In this document: positions 45,527-54,246 of the stretch, in pieces
How positions within the stretch are numbered: position 1 is the first letter of the stretch
Layout of the letters: each line of letters begins with the position of its first letter
Assembly: GCA_003222395.1 (NCBI GenBank)
Contig: QHWB01000067.1
Span: 1-54,985 of the forward strand
DNA: 54,985 bases
Origin: Acidobacteriota bacterium
GTDB lineage: Bacteria > Acidobacteriota > Vicinamibacteria > Vicinamibacterales > CAVVIG01
Reading direction: 5' to 3'
Program-made: the position numbers and the translations under genes
Notes under the pieces: model-generated
The model's database searches: none
The model's input: only the letters and a program-made list of their open reading frames with translations
Told to the model about the DNA's origin: nothing

Positions 45527-46380
45527 GTGTTTCGGCGCTAATCCTGACGCTCAACGAAGAGGTTAACATCGCGCGGTGCCTCGAATCGCTTCGCTGGTGC
45601 GACGACGTGGTGGTGCTCGATTCGGGTAGTAGCGATCGGACAGTGACGATTGCTGAGGCGTTTGGCGCGCGCGTCGTTCACCGGCCTTTCGACGACTGGT
45701 CGACACATCAGAACTGGGCCGGCCGCAACATTCCGTTCAAACACCGGTGGGTGTACTACTCGGACGCCGACGAGATCGTTCCAGAGGATCTTGCCAGCGA
45801 GCTGATCGGCGCGGCGGCCGACGTGAAGTCGCCAAACGTCGCGTACCGGCTTCGATATAAGAACATTTTTCAGGGTCGCTGGATCGCGCACTGTGGCATC
45901 TACCCGGTCTGGGTGTTGCGGTTCTTTAGGCCCGAACGTGTCAGATGGGAGCGGTCCGTGAACCCGATTGCCGTCGTCGACGGCTCTGAGGGGCGCCTAA
46001 AGTCTCATTTCGAACACCACAGCTTCAGCAAGGGCCTCGAAGCTTGGATCGACAAGCACAATCGCTACTCGTCGCTCGAAGCGCGGGAAGCAGTGGCCGC
46101 GCGCATAGAGGGATGGCCTTCGCTGGCTCGCCTATTCAGTGCGAATCCAACAGTGCGTCGGCAGATACTCAAACACGTTGGTTTCCTGCTGCCATTCAGG
46201 CCGACGCTGCGGTTCGCGTACATGTACCTACTGCGCCGCGGCTTCATGGACGGCGCTCCCGGGTTCACGTATTGCCGCCTTCTTCGCATGTACGAAGCGA
46301 TGATCGACTTCAAGATTCGTGAGTTCGCGTCTGACACTACCAGTAGCACTACACCAGTGGTACATCCGCAGTCGCTGTAA
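45523..46380 (+). CDS. GT2 family glycosyltransferase (WaaE/KdtX-like)
   Basis: The 285-residue protein starts SVSALILTLNEEVNIARCLE, the GT-A nucleotide-binding strand. It has VVVLDSGSSDRTV, the metal-binding acidic motif YYSDADEIVP and the downstream RWERSVNP and HHSFSKGLEAWIDKHNRYS segments found in WaaE-type transferases. It probably adds a hexose to the repeat unit or core. The start is a GTG in a GTGA overlap, and it ends at the base before the next start. Confidence 0.88.
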   Translation: MSVSALILTLNEEVNIARCLESLRWCDDVVVLDSGSSDRTVTIAEAFGARVVHRPFDDWSTHQNWAGRNIPFKHRWVYYSDADEIVPEDLASELIGAAADVKSPNVAYRLRYKNIFQGRWIAHCGIYPVWVLRFFRPERVRWERSVNPIAVVDGSEGRLKSHFEHHSFSKGLEAWIDKHNRYSSLEAREAVAARIEGWPSLARLFSANPTVRRQILKHVGFLLPFRPTLRFAYMYLLRRGFMDGAPGFTYCRLLRMYEAMIDFKIREFASDTTSSTTPVVHPQSL

Positions 46381-47601
46381 ATGCGCGTACTTCTTCTCAA
46401 TCAGACGTTTTACCCGGACACTGTCGCGACGGCACAGTACCTAACCGATGCAGCGGAAGCGCTATACGCCGAAGGACATCAGGTCACCGTGCTCACATCG
46501 GCGCGCGCCTACGATGATCCGGAACGCATCTTTCCATCGCGAGAGACCTGGCGTGGCATCGAGATCGTCCGTATCACACCGCTGGCATTCGGAAAGACGA
46601 GCCGCTGGCGTCGCGCGGTCGACTTCGGCAGCTACATTGTGCGATGCGCTGCCGAGCTGGCACTTCTGGGCCGTTATGACGTCGTCGTTGCTTTGACGTC
46701 GCCGCCGCTTATCTCCGTACTCGGAGCGATATTCGCCGCTGCACGCAACGCGCGGTTCGTGTTCTGGGTCATGGACCTGAATCCCGACGAAGCGATCGCA
46801 GCCGGCTGGCTAAAGCCGCACAGCATGGTTGCACGAGCCCTCGAGCGGCTGCTGCGCTTCAGCCTCGCGAAGGCCGACGTCGTCGTCGCGCTGGATCGAT
46901 TCATGGCCGACATCCTGGTCTCGAAGGGCATATCGTCCGATCGGATTGCAGTGGTGCCGCCTTGGTCGCATGCCTCGGTGCGGTTCGACGCGCCAGGCCG
47001 CGACGCGTTTCGTCGCGACCATGGCTGGACCGATCGCTTCGTCGTAATGTATGCGGGCAATCACAGTCCGTGCAATCCGCTGCACACAGTCGTTGAGGCT
47101 GCCGAGAGACTTCGCGCCGACCCGAGCGTCGTCTTTTGCTTCTTGGGCGGCGGGTCTGCGTTTCGCGAGCTGCAGAACGAAGTGCGATTGCCCAACGTAG
47201 CGTGTCTCCCGTACGTGACACGCGAGGAACTCGGCGCCGCGCTCTCGGCCGCCGACCTTCACGTGGTCACCCTCGGGGATCCGTTCCGTGGCTTGATTCA
47301 TCCGTGCAAGGTCTACAACGTGCTGAAGGTGGGCGCCCCGGTTCTGTACGTCGGTCCCGAACCGAGTCACGTGACCGACATCGCCAGCGCCACGGGTATG
47401 ACCACGTGGCGCGTCGCTCACGGCGACATTGCTGCGACTGTCGCGGCGATTGAGGCAGCGAAATCGCGCAACCCCGAACAACGCGCCGCGAACGAACCGA
47501 TTGCGTGCGAAGCGTTTGGCGCGGACCGCCTGGTGCCTGCCTTCGTCGATCTCGTCATCGGCCATACCGTCGCCGCCATTCCCACGCTCGAACAAGCGTG
47601 A
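46381..47601 (+). CDS. GT4 family glycosyltransferase (WcaI/WbuB-like)
   Basis: The 406-residue protein begins MRVLLLNQTFYPDTVATAQY, typical of WcaI/WbuB glycosyltransferases, with TSPPLISVLGAIFA, WVMDLNPDEAIAAGW, VVPPWSH and MYAGNHSPCNPLHTVVEAAE. Members transfer fucose, N-acetylfucosamine or other hexoses, which fits the GDP-fucose synthase gene at 50.8 kb, although the donor is inferred. Its stop overlaps the next gene's GTG. Confidence 0.88.
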   Translation: MRVLLLNQTFYPDTVATAQYLTDAAEALYAEGHQVTVLTSARAYDDPERIFPSRETWRGIEIVRITPLAFGKTSRWRRAVDFGSYIVRCAAELALLGRYDVVVALTSPPLISVLGAIFAAARNARFVFWVMDLNPDEAIAAGWLKPHSMVARALERLLRFSLAKADVVVALDRFMADILVSKGISSDRIAVVPPWSHASVRFDAPGRDAFRRDHGWTDRFVVMYAGNHSPCNPLHTVVEAAERLRADPSVVFCFLGGGSAFRELQNEVRLPNVACLPYVTREELGAALSAADLHVVTLGDPFRGLIHPCKVYNVLKVGAPVLYVGPEPSHVTDIASATGMTTWRVAHGDIAATVAAIEAAKSRNPEQRAANEPIACEAFGADRLVPAFVDLVIGHTVAAIPTLEQA

Positions 47602-49466
47602 TTCCGATTCTCTACTTTCTCTTCCCGGCTGCGATCGCCGCGGTCTCGAGCTGGACGCTTACTCCGTTGACGGCACTGATTGCCACGCGCCTCGGCGCGA
47701 TCGATCAACCGGGCGGCAGGAAGCTACACACGAGACCGATCCCTCGCATTGGCGGCGTCGCCGTCGTCGCGGCTGCGGTGATGTCGGGGACCATCCTGCT
47801 CGTCGTTCCAGGATTCGAGGAAACGTTCCCGCCGAATCTCGCATTCGCAATGCTGGTCGGCGCGTTCCCGATCTTCACCGTGTCCCTATTCGACGATGTG
47901 AGCCCAGTGCGGGCGATCACGCGGCTCGGCGTCCAGATCATTAGCGCAATCATCGTTGTCGTGTTCGGCGTTCACGTCTATCCCGACATCCATTTGTTCG
48001 GCACAACGTTCCACATCGGAATCCTCTCCATTCCGATCACCGTTCTGTGGATCGTCGGGGTGACCAACGCGTTCAATCTTGCCGACGGCCTCGACGGTCT
48101 CTCGGCCGGCCTCGCGCTCATCTCCGCGATCAGCTTCTCGGCGCTCGGCATGATGACTGGCGGCCCTAAGCTCGCCGCGCTGCCGCTCGTGCTGGTCGGC
48201 GCCCTCGTCGGGTTCCTGCCGTTCAACCTCTATCCCGCGCGTGTGTTCTTGGGAGACTGCGGTGCGACGGCAATAGGTTTCTGGTTGGCCTGTCTCGGCC
48301 TTCGCAGCGGGTCGGCGTTGTCGTCAGGCGTGGCGATCCTCGTGCCGGTCCTGGTGCTCGGTGTGCCGATTGCCGACACACTGGTCGCGGTTGCGCGGCG
48401 GACCGTCCGGAGCTTCAGCGCCGGAGGCCACGGCCTGTTCATCGCTGACCGCGATCACATCCATCACCGCTTGCTGAGCCGCGGACTGCATCATCCGCGA
48501 GCGGTACTGTTCCTCTACTCCGTCGCCTCGGTCGGCGCCGCCGTCGCGGTCGCCTCGACGTTCGTCACATCGCGCAACGCTGCGCTCCTCCTCGTGACGT
48601 TGATTGCCGCGGCATTCATCGGCGTCAGCCGCCTGAAATACGACGAGTTTGCGGTGCTGCGCGGCGGCGCGCTGCTGCGCGTGTATGACGTACCGGTGCT
48701 GCGCCTGAGCATCTTCCCGGTGTTCTTCGACCTGGCGCTCGTCGCACTCGCGCTCTACGGCGCGATCGGGCTCAAGTTCGACGACTGGCGCGTGCAGAGC
48801 AGCCGCATGCTCGCGCTGCAGCTGTTGGCGATTGGCCCCGCGACGGCGTTGAGCGCCTTCAGTCTGTGCGGGCTCTATCGAGGAAGCTGGAAGCACGCCA
48901 GCGTCGAAGACCTGTTCCGGTCGAGCGTCGCGGTTGCGATCGCGACGGCGCTCGGCTTCCTCGGTTCGGCGCTGCTCCTCGGCGACGCGGCGCCTGTGAG
49001 CCTGTTCGTCATCTACGGCATGCTGCTGCAGGTGTTCGTGAACGGCACGCGTTCTTCGCTGCGGCTGCTGCTGTACTTCAAGCATCGCGAGGCGGCCGAT
49101 GGTGATGCGGTGTTGATTTACGGCGCCGGCGCCGCGGGCGCGCTCGCGCTGCGCGAGTTCCTGACGAACCGCGACCACTCGATGAAGCCGGTCGGCTTCA
49201 TCGACGACGATCCGCGCAAGCGCGGCCGGTTCCTGAACGGGTACCCGATTCTTGGCGCCGTCGACGTGCTGGAGCAGGCGGTTCTCGAGCAGCAGCTGAA
49301 GGGTGTCGTCCTCGCGTCGAGCAAGATCGATCCGCAATCGATCTCCGTGGTGCGATCGATCTGTTCGCAGCACGACATCCGGCTGATGAAGTTCTCGGTC
49401 GAGCTCTCGTCGGTCGATTCGCGCGCCGCCCTCATGCCGCAGGCGCTCGCCGGGATGAAGGCGTGA
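47598..49466 (+). CDS. WecA/MraY-like phosphoglycosyltransferase fused to a FlaA1-type N-terminal region
   Basis: From GTG 47598 the 622-residue protein starts with a WecA-type membrane enzyme (about 1-350). It has the aspartate pair in LFDDVSPVRAITR, NAFNLADGLDGLSAGLALIS and the catalytic HHRLL in DRDHIHHRLLSRGL. A second part (about 365-622) has four hydrophobic segments and a Rossmann domain, DAVLIYGAGAAGALALREFL, then GFIDDDPRKRG. This matches the N-terminal membrane-plus-CoA-binding-like region of FlaA1/CapD sugar dehydratases without the catalytic domain. The first part should load the first sugar phosphate on undecaprenyl phosphate. The role of the second part is unclear. Confidence 0.88.
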   Translation: MIPILYFLFPAAIAAVSSWTLTPLTALIATRLGAIDQPGGRKLHTRPIPRIGGVAVVAAAVMSGTILLVVPGFEETFPPNLAFAMLVGAFPIFTVSLFDDVSPVRAITRLGVQIISAIIVVVFGVHVYPDIHLFGTTFHIGILSIPITVLWIVGVTNAFNLADGLDGLSAGLALISAISFSALGMMTGGPKLAALPLVLVGALVGFLPFNLYPARVFLGDCGATAIGFWLACLGLRSGSALSSGVAILVPVLVLGVPIADTLVAVARRTVRSFSAGGHGLFIADRDHIHHRLLSRGLHHPRAVLFLYSVASVGAAVAVASTFVTSRNAALLLVTLIAAAFIGVSRLKYDEFAVLRGGALLRVYDVPVLRLSIFPVFFDLALVALALYGAIGLKFDDWRVQSSRMLALQLLAIGPATALSAFSLCGLYRGSWKHASVEDLFRSSVAVAIATALGFLGSALLLGDAAPVSLFVIYGMLLQVFVNGTRSSLRLLLYFKHREAADGDAVLIYGAGAAGALALREFLTNRDHSMKPVGFIDDDPRKRGRFLNGYPILGAVDVLEQAVLEQQLKGVVLASSKIDPQSISVVRSICSQHDIRLMKFSVELSSVDSRAALMPQALAGMKA

Positions 49467-50830
49467 GACGCATCCTTAACGCGCTGCCGCTTCTGGTCGT
49501 GGCGTGGGGTCTGCTTGCGTTTGGCGCGGTCTACTCATGGGCGTTCACCCCGCTTGCAATCGTTGCCGCCATCAGCGGGGCTTATGAGCTGTGGGTCGGA
49601 CGACGACTGCTGGACCGGACGCCGGTACCGGCGCTTGCCGTCGCGTTGTTCCTGCTGATCGCGGCGGTGGGCGTGCAATTGATTCCGCTTCCGTGTTCAA
49701 TGGTGGCGCGGATCAGCCCTGGCGTTGCAACACTTCTAACGAGCTACGTCGTCGGATTCACGACCGGCTCGCTGCACTCGTTGTCGATCGCCCCCCGCGC
49801 GACGCTGATTGCGCTCGCTCTATTGCTCGCGTTCGGCACGTTTCTTCTCGGACTCGTCGTCCGCGTTTCGCGGCGCGGCGCAACCGACCTGGCGGGTGGG
49901 ATCGCCGTGCTCGGCGCGGCGGCGTCGATGGTCGCCATCGTTCAGCGATCCGCAGATACACAGCTCGTCTATGGTTTCTGGCGGCCGACCTTTTCAACGA
50001 CGCCGTACGGCCCATTCATTAATCGCAATCACTTCGCGGGCTGGATGTTGATGGCGCTGCCGCTCACGCTGGCGTACGCGTGGTCGCGCGGCGCGCGCGC
50101 GTCGCAGGAAAGCAGATGGCGCCGGCGACTGGCGTGGTTGAGCTCGAAGGACGCGAACCAGGCCGTGCTCAGCGCGTTCGTTTCCGTGGTCATGGCGATG
50201 TCGCTGATGTTCAGCGCTTCGCGATCCGGTGCGATTGCCCTCGTCATCACGCTGGTGATCCTCGGTGCGGTCGCCTGGCGGACGTCCGATACGCGCGCCC
50301 GCAAGCCGCTGATCGTTTATGGGTTCGTATTGGTCGTGTTCGTGTTCGGCTGGAGCACGACGCGCGAGCTGAACGCGCGGTTCGTCACCGCTCATCACGA
50401 CTTCGCCGGACGCATGGAAATCTGGTCCGACACGATGCGCGTCGTCGCCGATGCGCCGCTGACCGGCACTGGCCTGAATACATACGGAGCATCGATGCTG
50501 TTCTACCAACGCACCGATCCCGACGTTCATTTCGTCGAGGCGCACAATGACTATCTGCAGCTCGCCGCCGAAGGCGGCATCCTCATCTGCGTTCCCGCCG
50601 CGGTATTCATTGGTGTCGTGATCACGGCGGCCGTGGCACAAACGAATCGATACGGTTTGACGCCGACGCGCGCCGGCGCGCTCGCCGGCCTGATGGCGAT
50701 CGCACTGCAGGAAGTCGGTGATTTCAGTCTGCAGATGCCCGGAAACGTCGTGCTGTTCTGTGTCCTGCTCGCGGCAGCTGTGGCGCCGAGGCCTACGCCG
50801 CAGCACGTGCGCAAGCTGGAAGCCGTTTAA
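49463..50830 (+). CDS. O-antigen ligase/polymerase family protein (WaaL-like)
   Basis: The 455-residue membrane protein has about 12 hydrophobic segments and the Wzy_C family region. It has NRNHFAGWMLMALPLTLAYA, SASRSGAIALVITLV, GRMEIWSDTMRVVADAPLTG and the periplasmic-loop segment VEAHNDYLQLAAEGGI with its conserved His. Such proteins join polymerised glycan to lipid A core, another lipid or protein. A second Wzy-like gene upstream makes ligase the better guess here. It starts with GTG in a GTGA overlap. Confidence 0.85.
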   Translation: MRRILNALPLLVVAWGLLAFGAVYSWAFTPLAIVAAISGAYELWVGRRLLDRTPVPALAVALFLLIAAVGVQLIPLPCSMVARISPGVATLLTSYVVGFTTGSLHSLSIAPRATLIALALLLAFGTFLLGLVVRVSRRGATDLAGGIAVLGAAASMVAIVQRSADTQLVYGFWRPTFSTTPYGPFINRNHFAGWMLMALPLTLAYAWSRGARASQESRWRRRLAWLSSKDANQAVLSAFVSVVMAMSLMFSASRSGAIALVITLVILGAVAWRTSDTRARKPLIVYGFVLVVFVFGWSTTRELNARFVTAHHDFAGRMEIWSDTMRVVADAPLTGTGLNTYGASMLFYQRTDPDVHFVEAHNDYLQLAAEGGILICVPAAVFIGVVITAAVAQTNRYGLTPTRAGALAGLMAIALQEVGDFSLQMPGNVVLFCVLLAAAVAPRPTPQHVRKLEAV

Positions 50831-50846
50831 GAGAGATCAAACGAAT

Positions 50847-51797
50847 ATGGAACGAAACGATCGTATCTTCGTTGCGGGCCACCGAGGCCTTGTTGGATCG
50901 GCCATCGTGCGGCGCCTGCAGGCCGAACGGTTCGACAACATCCTCACGGCCACACGCGAGCAGCTCGATCTCCGCGATCAAGCCGCCGTCAACTACTGGT
51001 TCCGCGCGAATCGTCCCGAATACGTGTTTCTCGTCGCCGGAACGGTCGGCGGCATTCTTGCGAACTCGACGCGGCCGGCCGAATTCATCTACGACAACAT
51101 GCTGATTCATGCGACCGTCGTCCATGCGGCGCATTTCTTCAAGACGAAGAAGCTGCTGTATCTCGGCAGCTCGTGTATCTACCCGCGCGAGTGCGCGCAG
51201 CCGATCAAGGAACAGTACCTGCTGACGGGTCCGCTCGAGCCGACCAACGAAGCCTACGCGCTCGCGAAAATCGCCGGCATCAAACTCTGTCAGTCGTATC
51301 GAACGCAATACGGCTGCAATTTCATCTCGGCGATGCCGACGAACCTGTACGGTTCGAACGACAACTTCGACCTCACGAGCTCGCACGTTCTACCGGCGTT
51401 GATCCGGAAGTTCCACGAAGCCAAGGTCGAAGGCAGCCGCGACGTGACGGTGTGGGGAAGCGGGACGCCGCGGCGCGAGTTCCTGCACGTCGATGATCTC
51501 GCTGACGCGTGCCTGTTCCTCATGCGGTCGTACGAAGACGCGCAGCATATCAACGTCGGTACAGGCGAGGACTTGACGATTCGCGAGCTGGCGGAAATGG
51601 TGCGCGACGTCGTATATCCTGCCGCGGCAATTCGATTCGATCGGTCGAAGCCCGATGGAATGCCGAGAAAGCTTCTCGACGTCGGGCGCCTGCACGAACT
51701 TGGGTGGCGTCACCGAATCGATCTCCGGGACGGCCTTGCGCAGACATATGATTGGTTCATGCAGCAGGTCGCGTGCGGCGAAGCGATGAGAGCCTGA
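50847..51797 (+). CDS. fcl: GDP-L-fucose synthase
   Basis: From ATG 50847 the 316-residue SDR-family protein has the NADP-binding GHRGLVGSAIVRRL, the VAGTVGGILANSTRPAEFIY segment, catalytic SSCIYP and Y-x3-K (NEAYALAKIAG), and GSGTPRREFLHVDDLADACL. All are typical of GDP-4-keto-6-deoxymannose 3,5-epimerase-4-reductase. It makes GDP-L-fucose. The partner dehydratase gmd is not in the window. An AAGAGAGATC stretch serves as binding site. Confidence 0.94.
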   Translation: MERNDRIFVAGHRGLVGSAIVRRLQAERFDNILTATREQLDLRDQAAVNYWFRANRPEYVFLVAGTVGGILANSTRPAEFIYDNMLIHATVVHAAHFFKTKKLLYLGSSCIYPRECAQPIKEQYLLTGPLEPTNEAYALAKIAGIKLCQSYRTQYGCNFISAMPTNLYGSNDNFDLTSSHVLPALIRKFHEAKVEGSRDVTVWGSGTPRREFLHVDDLADACLFLMRSYEDAQHINVGTGEDLTIRELAEMVRDVVYPAAAIRFDRSKPDGMPRKLLDVGRLHELGWRHRIDLRDGLAQTYDWFMQQVACGEAMRA

Positions 51798-51800
51798 CCG

Positions 51801-52574
51801 GTGCCGCTTCGCATCGCCTTCGATCTCGACGGCGTGCTCGCCGACATGGAATCGGAACTGGTCCGCCAGGCCGAACTCCTGTTCGGCGAGTCGATGACGC
51901 GCAGGCTGGAGCAGCGTCCGGACGCCGATCCGGCGGCGAAGGCCGACGCGCCGGAACCGCCGACCGATGCCGGCGACAGCGCTCAGGCCGCGGCAGAACC
52001 GTCAGCCGATCCCGTGCCGCCGCTGATCAAGTTGAACATGACGTCGCGCCAGCAGCGGAAGCTGTGGCGGCACGTCGAATCGATCGAGAACTTCTGGGGC
52101 ACGCTCGCCGAGCTCGAGCCGGGCGTGATTCGGCGGCTCGCCTCGATCGCCGCCGAGCGCCGCTGGGAGATCATCTTCCTCACCAAACGGCCGCAGTCGG
52201 CCGGCGAGACCGCCCAGATCCAGACGCAGCGCTGGCTCGAATCGAAAGGCTTTCCGCTGCCGAGCGTCTTCGTCGTCCAGGGATCGCGCGGCCGCATCGC
52301 CGCCGCGCTCGGGCTCGATATCGTCGTCGACGATCGTCCGGAGAACTGTCTCGACGTCGTCGTCGACTCGAAGGCGCGCGCCATCCTGGTGTGGCGCGAA
52401 GATCCGGGGCAGCTGCCCGCCGCCGCGCGCCGCATCGGCATCGGCGTCGTCGCGTCGGTCGACGAATGCCTCGACATCCTCACGCAGTTCGATTCACCCG
52501 AAGCGCGCGAGCAGCCGACGGTGATGGCGCGCGTGATGCGCCTCCTCGGCCTCAAAGAGCCCGCGAACGTGTAA
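51801..52574 (+). CDS. HAD-superfamily phosphatase-like protein
   Basis: The 257-residue protein has HAD motif I DLDGVLADME at the N-terminus, a low-complexity Pro/Ala/Glu insertion (about 38-75), motif II-like FLTKRPQS and motif IV DDRPENCLDVV. The layout resembles 5'(3')-deoxyribonucleotidase/NT5C-type HADs with a cap inserted after motif I. The substrate is unknown. It starts 3 bp after fcl, so it may be co-transcribed with the polysaccharide genes. The 48-bp gap after it holds a CCAGCAA-type microrepeat. Confidence 0.82.
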   Translation: MPLRIAFDLDGVLADMESELVRQAELLFGESMTRRLEQRPDADPAAKADAPEPPTDAGDSAQAAAEPSADPVPPLIKLNMTSRQQRKLWRHVESIENFWGTLAELEPGVIRRLASIAAERRWEIIFLTKRPQSAGETAQIQTQRWLESKGFPLPSVFVVQGSRGRIAAALGLDIVVDDRPENCLDVVVDSKARAILVWREDPGQLPAAARRIGIGVVASVDECLDILTQFDSPEAREQPTVMARVMRLLGLKEPANV

Positions 52575-52622
52575 GCCAGCCGTCCTACCTTCCAGCAACC
52601 AGCCCCAGCCCCCAGCAATCAG

Positions 52623-53396
52623 TCATTTCGCCCATCCGCGCAGCCGGTAGTACGGCATGCCGGCGAGCTCGTGGACTACCTCCGCGCTCAGCGCCAGCCC
52701 GTAGTCGGTCGGATACCAGCGCCGCACCGCAGGAAGCGCGAGCCGCGGGTCGGGGGCGATGGCGGGAATCGCATTCCATCCCTGCGCGCGGAACGCGGCG
52801 ATCGATCGCCGCATGTGGACGTCGGAGGTGACGAGCACGACGTGCTCGATGCGCAGCTCGCGCAGCATCGGCGCAATCAGGACCGATTCGTCGTGTGTGT
52901 TGCGCGACCGCGATTCGAGCTCGATGATCTCCGCCGGAACGCCGAGCGCGACCAACGCATCACGCATCATCAGCGACGTTGCGCCCCGTTCGCGAAACGG
53001 ATCGAGGCCTCCTCCGGAGATGATCAGGCACGCAGGATTGATTGTCCGGTACACCCGCGCCGCCTCCGCGACGCGCGCGGCGCCGACGGCGTCGAGAATC
53101 GCCCACGGTTTCGCATTCCATCTGAAAACGCGCTCGGCGCCGCTGCCGAGCAGCACGATCGCCGTCACGCCGCCCGGCGCGTCACCGGGTTGAAACGGAT
53201 GGTAGCCGCGCGAGAGGAGCGAGCCGATGGCCGCGGGAACCGCATAAGTGGCGGCGACGGTGTAGAACAGCGCCACGGCAATCAGGAATCGCCGCGCCGC
53301 CCGCGAGGCGGGACGCCGCCACACCGCGACCGCCGCAACGACAAGTCCGACGACGACGCCGCTCGTGGAGAAAATGAAAGTGAGAAGTCGGCTCAT
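52623..53396 (-). CDS. YdcF/ElyC-like membrane protein (DUF218)
   Basis: Starting at ATG 53394-53396, the 257-residue protein has two N-terminal membrane segments (FIFSTSGVVVGLVVAAVAVW and RFLIAVALFYTVAATYAVPA). A periplasmic/cytosolic DUF218 domain follows, with VLLGSGAERVFRW, LIISGGGLDPFRERG, ESRSRNTHDES and VVLVTSDVHMRRS. ElyC and SanA relatives affect envelope integrity and undecaprenyl-carrier use. It converges with the plus-strand polysaccharide genes. A longer frame upstream reads through the repeats of the next gene and is not used. Confidence 0.88.
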   Translation of the reverse strand: MSRLLTFIFSTSGVVVGLVVAAVAVWRRPASRAARRFLIAVALFYTVAATYAVPAAIGSLLSRGYHPFQPGDAPGGVTAIVLLGSGAERVFRWNAKPWAILDAVGAARVAEAARVYRTINPACLIISGGGLDPFRERGATSLMMRDALVALGVPAEIIELESRSRNTHDESVLIAPMLRELRIEHVVLVTSDVHMRRSIAAFRAQGWNAIPAIAPDPRLALPAVRRWYPTDYGLALSAEVVHELAGMPYYRLRGWAK

Positions 53397-53433
53397 CCGC
53401 CAGCGCTGCTCCGCAGCTACGGCGCGACAAGAG

Positions 53434-54195
53434 TTACCGATCGGGCTCGTCGTCCCGGCGCTTGCGGTGGCGGTCGCCGTTCGGACGGTTCTTCCAAGGC
53501 TTGCCCTGAGCGGAGCCGGCGGGCTTGCCCTGAGCGGAGCCGGAGGGTCGGCGGTCGCCGCCGGGAGGCTTGGCGCTCCACGGCCGCGCGCCAGATCCAC
53601 CCGACCCACTGGATCTACTCGACCCACCAGACCTACTCGACCCACCCCACCCACTAGACCTACCTGACCCACCCGACGGCTTGCTTCCCCATTGCTTCTC
53701 GCCGCGCGGAGGAGCGCCGGGTTTGTCGCGCCACGGCCGCGACTGGTCTCCTGAGGCCTTTGGCCGCCACGGACGCTGACCCTGAGGCCTTCCAGCCGGT
53801 TTACCGTGCCACGGTTTCCGTTCGGCGCCGGCTGGCCGGGCAGCCCTGAAGGGCTGCGCTCCGGGAGGCGGCTGCGCTCCGCGAGGTGGCTGTGGTCCGC
53901 GAGGCTTGTCGCGCCTCGGCTTACCTTTGAAGCGGTCGCGCGGATCCTGGTGCGCGCCGCCGGGCCGCCAGTCCGCTGACCGCTTCTCTCGCGGCGGCGC
54001 CGGCCGCCGTCTCGCATCGCGCGCGGCCTCGGGCGAGTCCCACAGCGTGCCGCCCGAAAACCACTTCATCACGATGTTCGGGTTCGTTCGCTTCAGCTGG
54101 TTCAGCGTCGGCAGCAGTTCCTGCGGGTCGCGCGCGCGGAACGCGGTGGGAGCGTTGTCGATGAGGATCGTCCAGTAGGCGAAGCGCGGAGGCAC
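53434..54195 (-). CDS. Basic low-complexity protein with a conserved-looking N-terminal domain
   Basis: The 253-residue protein begins (GTG, 54193-54195) with an ordered segment of about 65 residues (PRFAYWTILIDNAPTAFRAR, then LPTLNQLKRTNPNIVMKWFS). About 185 disordered residues rich in Pro, Gly, Arg, Lys and Ser follow, including RGPQPPRGAQPPPGAQPFRA, SGGSGRSSG runs and duplicated GSAQGKP. The tail is partly encoded by GACCCACC-type and CCTGAGCGG-type repeats. The basic tail suggests nucleic-acid binding, but no family is recognised. Confidence 0.65.
   Translation of the reverse strand: MPPRFAYWTILIDNAPTAFRARDPQELLPTLNQLKRTNPNIVMKWFSGGTLWDSPEAARDARRRPAPPREKRSADWRPGGAHQDPRDRFKGKPRRDKPRGPQPPRGAQPPPGAQPFRAARPAGAERKPWHGKPAGRPQGQRPWRPKASGDQSRPWRDKPGAPPRGEKQWGSKPSGGSGRSSGWGGSSRSGGSSRSSGSGGSGARPWSAKPPGGDRRPSGSAQGKPAGSAQGKPWKNRPNGDRHRKRRDDEPDR
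53500..53682. repeat. Tandem GACCCACC-type and CTTGCCCTGAGCGGAGCCGG repeats in the basic protein gene
   Basis: Between about 53598 and 53682 the plus strand has a run of GACCCACC, GACCTACT and GATCTACT units, roughly every 9 bases, encoding Gly/Ser-rich sequence on the minus strand. At about 53503-53546 GCTTGCCCTGAGCGGAGCCG occurs twice in tandem and encodes the duplicated GSAQGKP. The latter resembles the CTTCGACGAGCTCAGGGC units in mfd. Confidence 0.75.
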
Positions 54196-54246
54196 GTCTA
54201 CGGATTATCGGTGATCTTCGTTCGTGCGTTTGCCAATAGTGCCGTG

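Noticed and set aside
52623-54017. A 464-residue minus-strand frame including the YdcF-like protein
   Set aside because: Its N-terminal half is an out-of-frame reading of the low-complexity gene and repeats; ATG at 53396 gives a complete YdcF-like protein.
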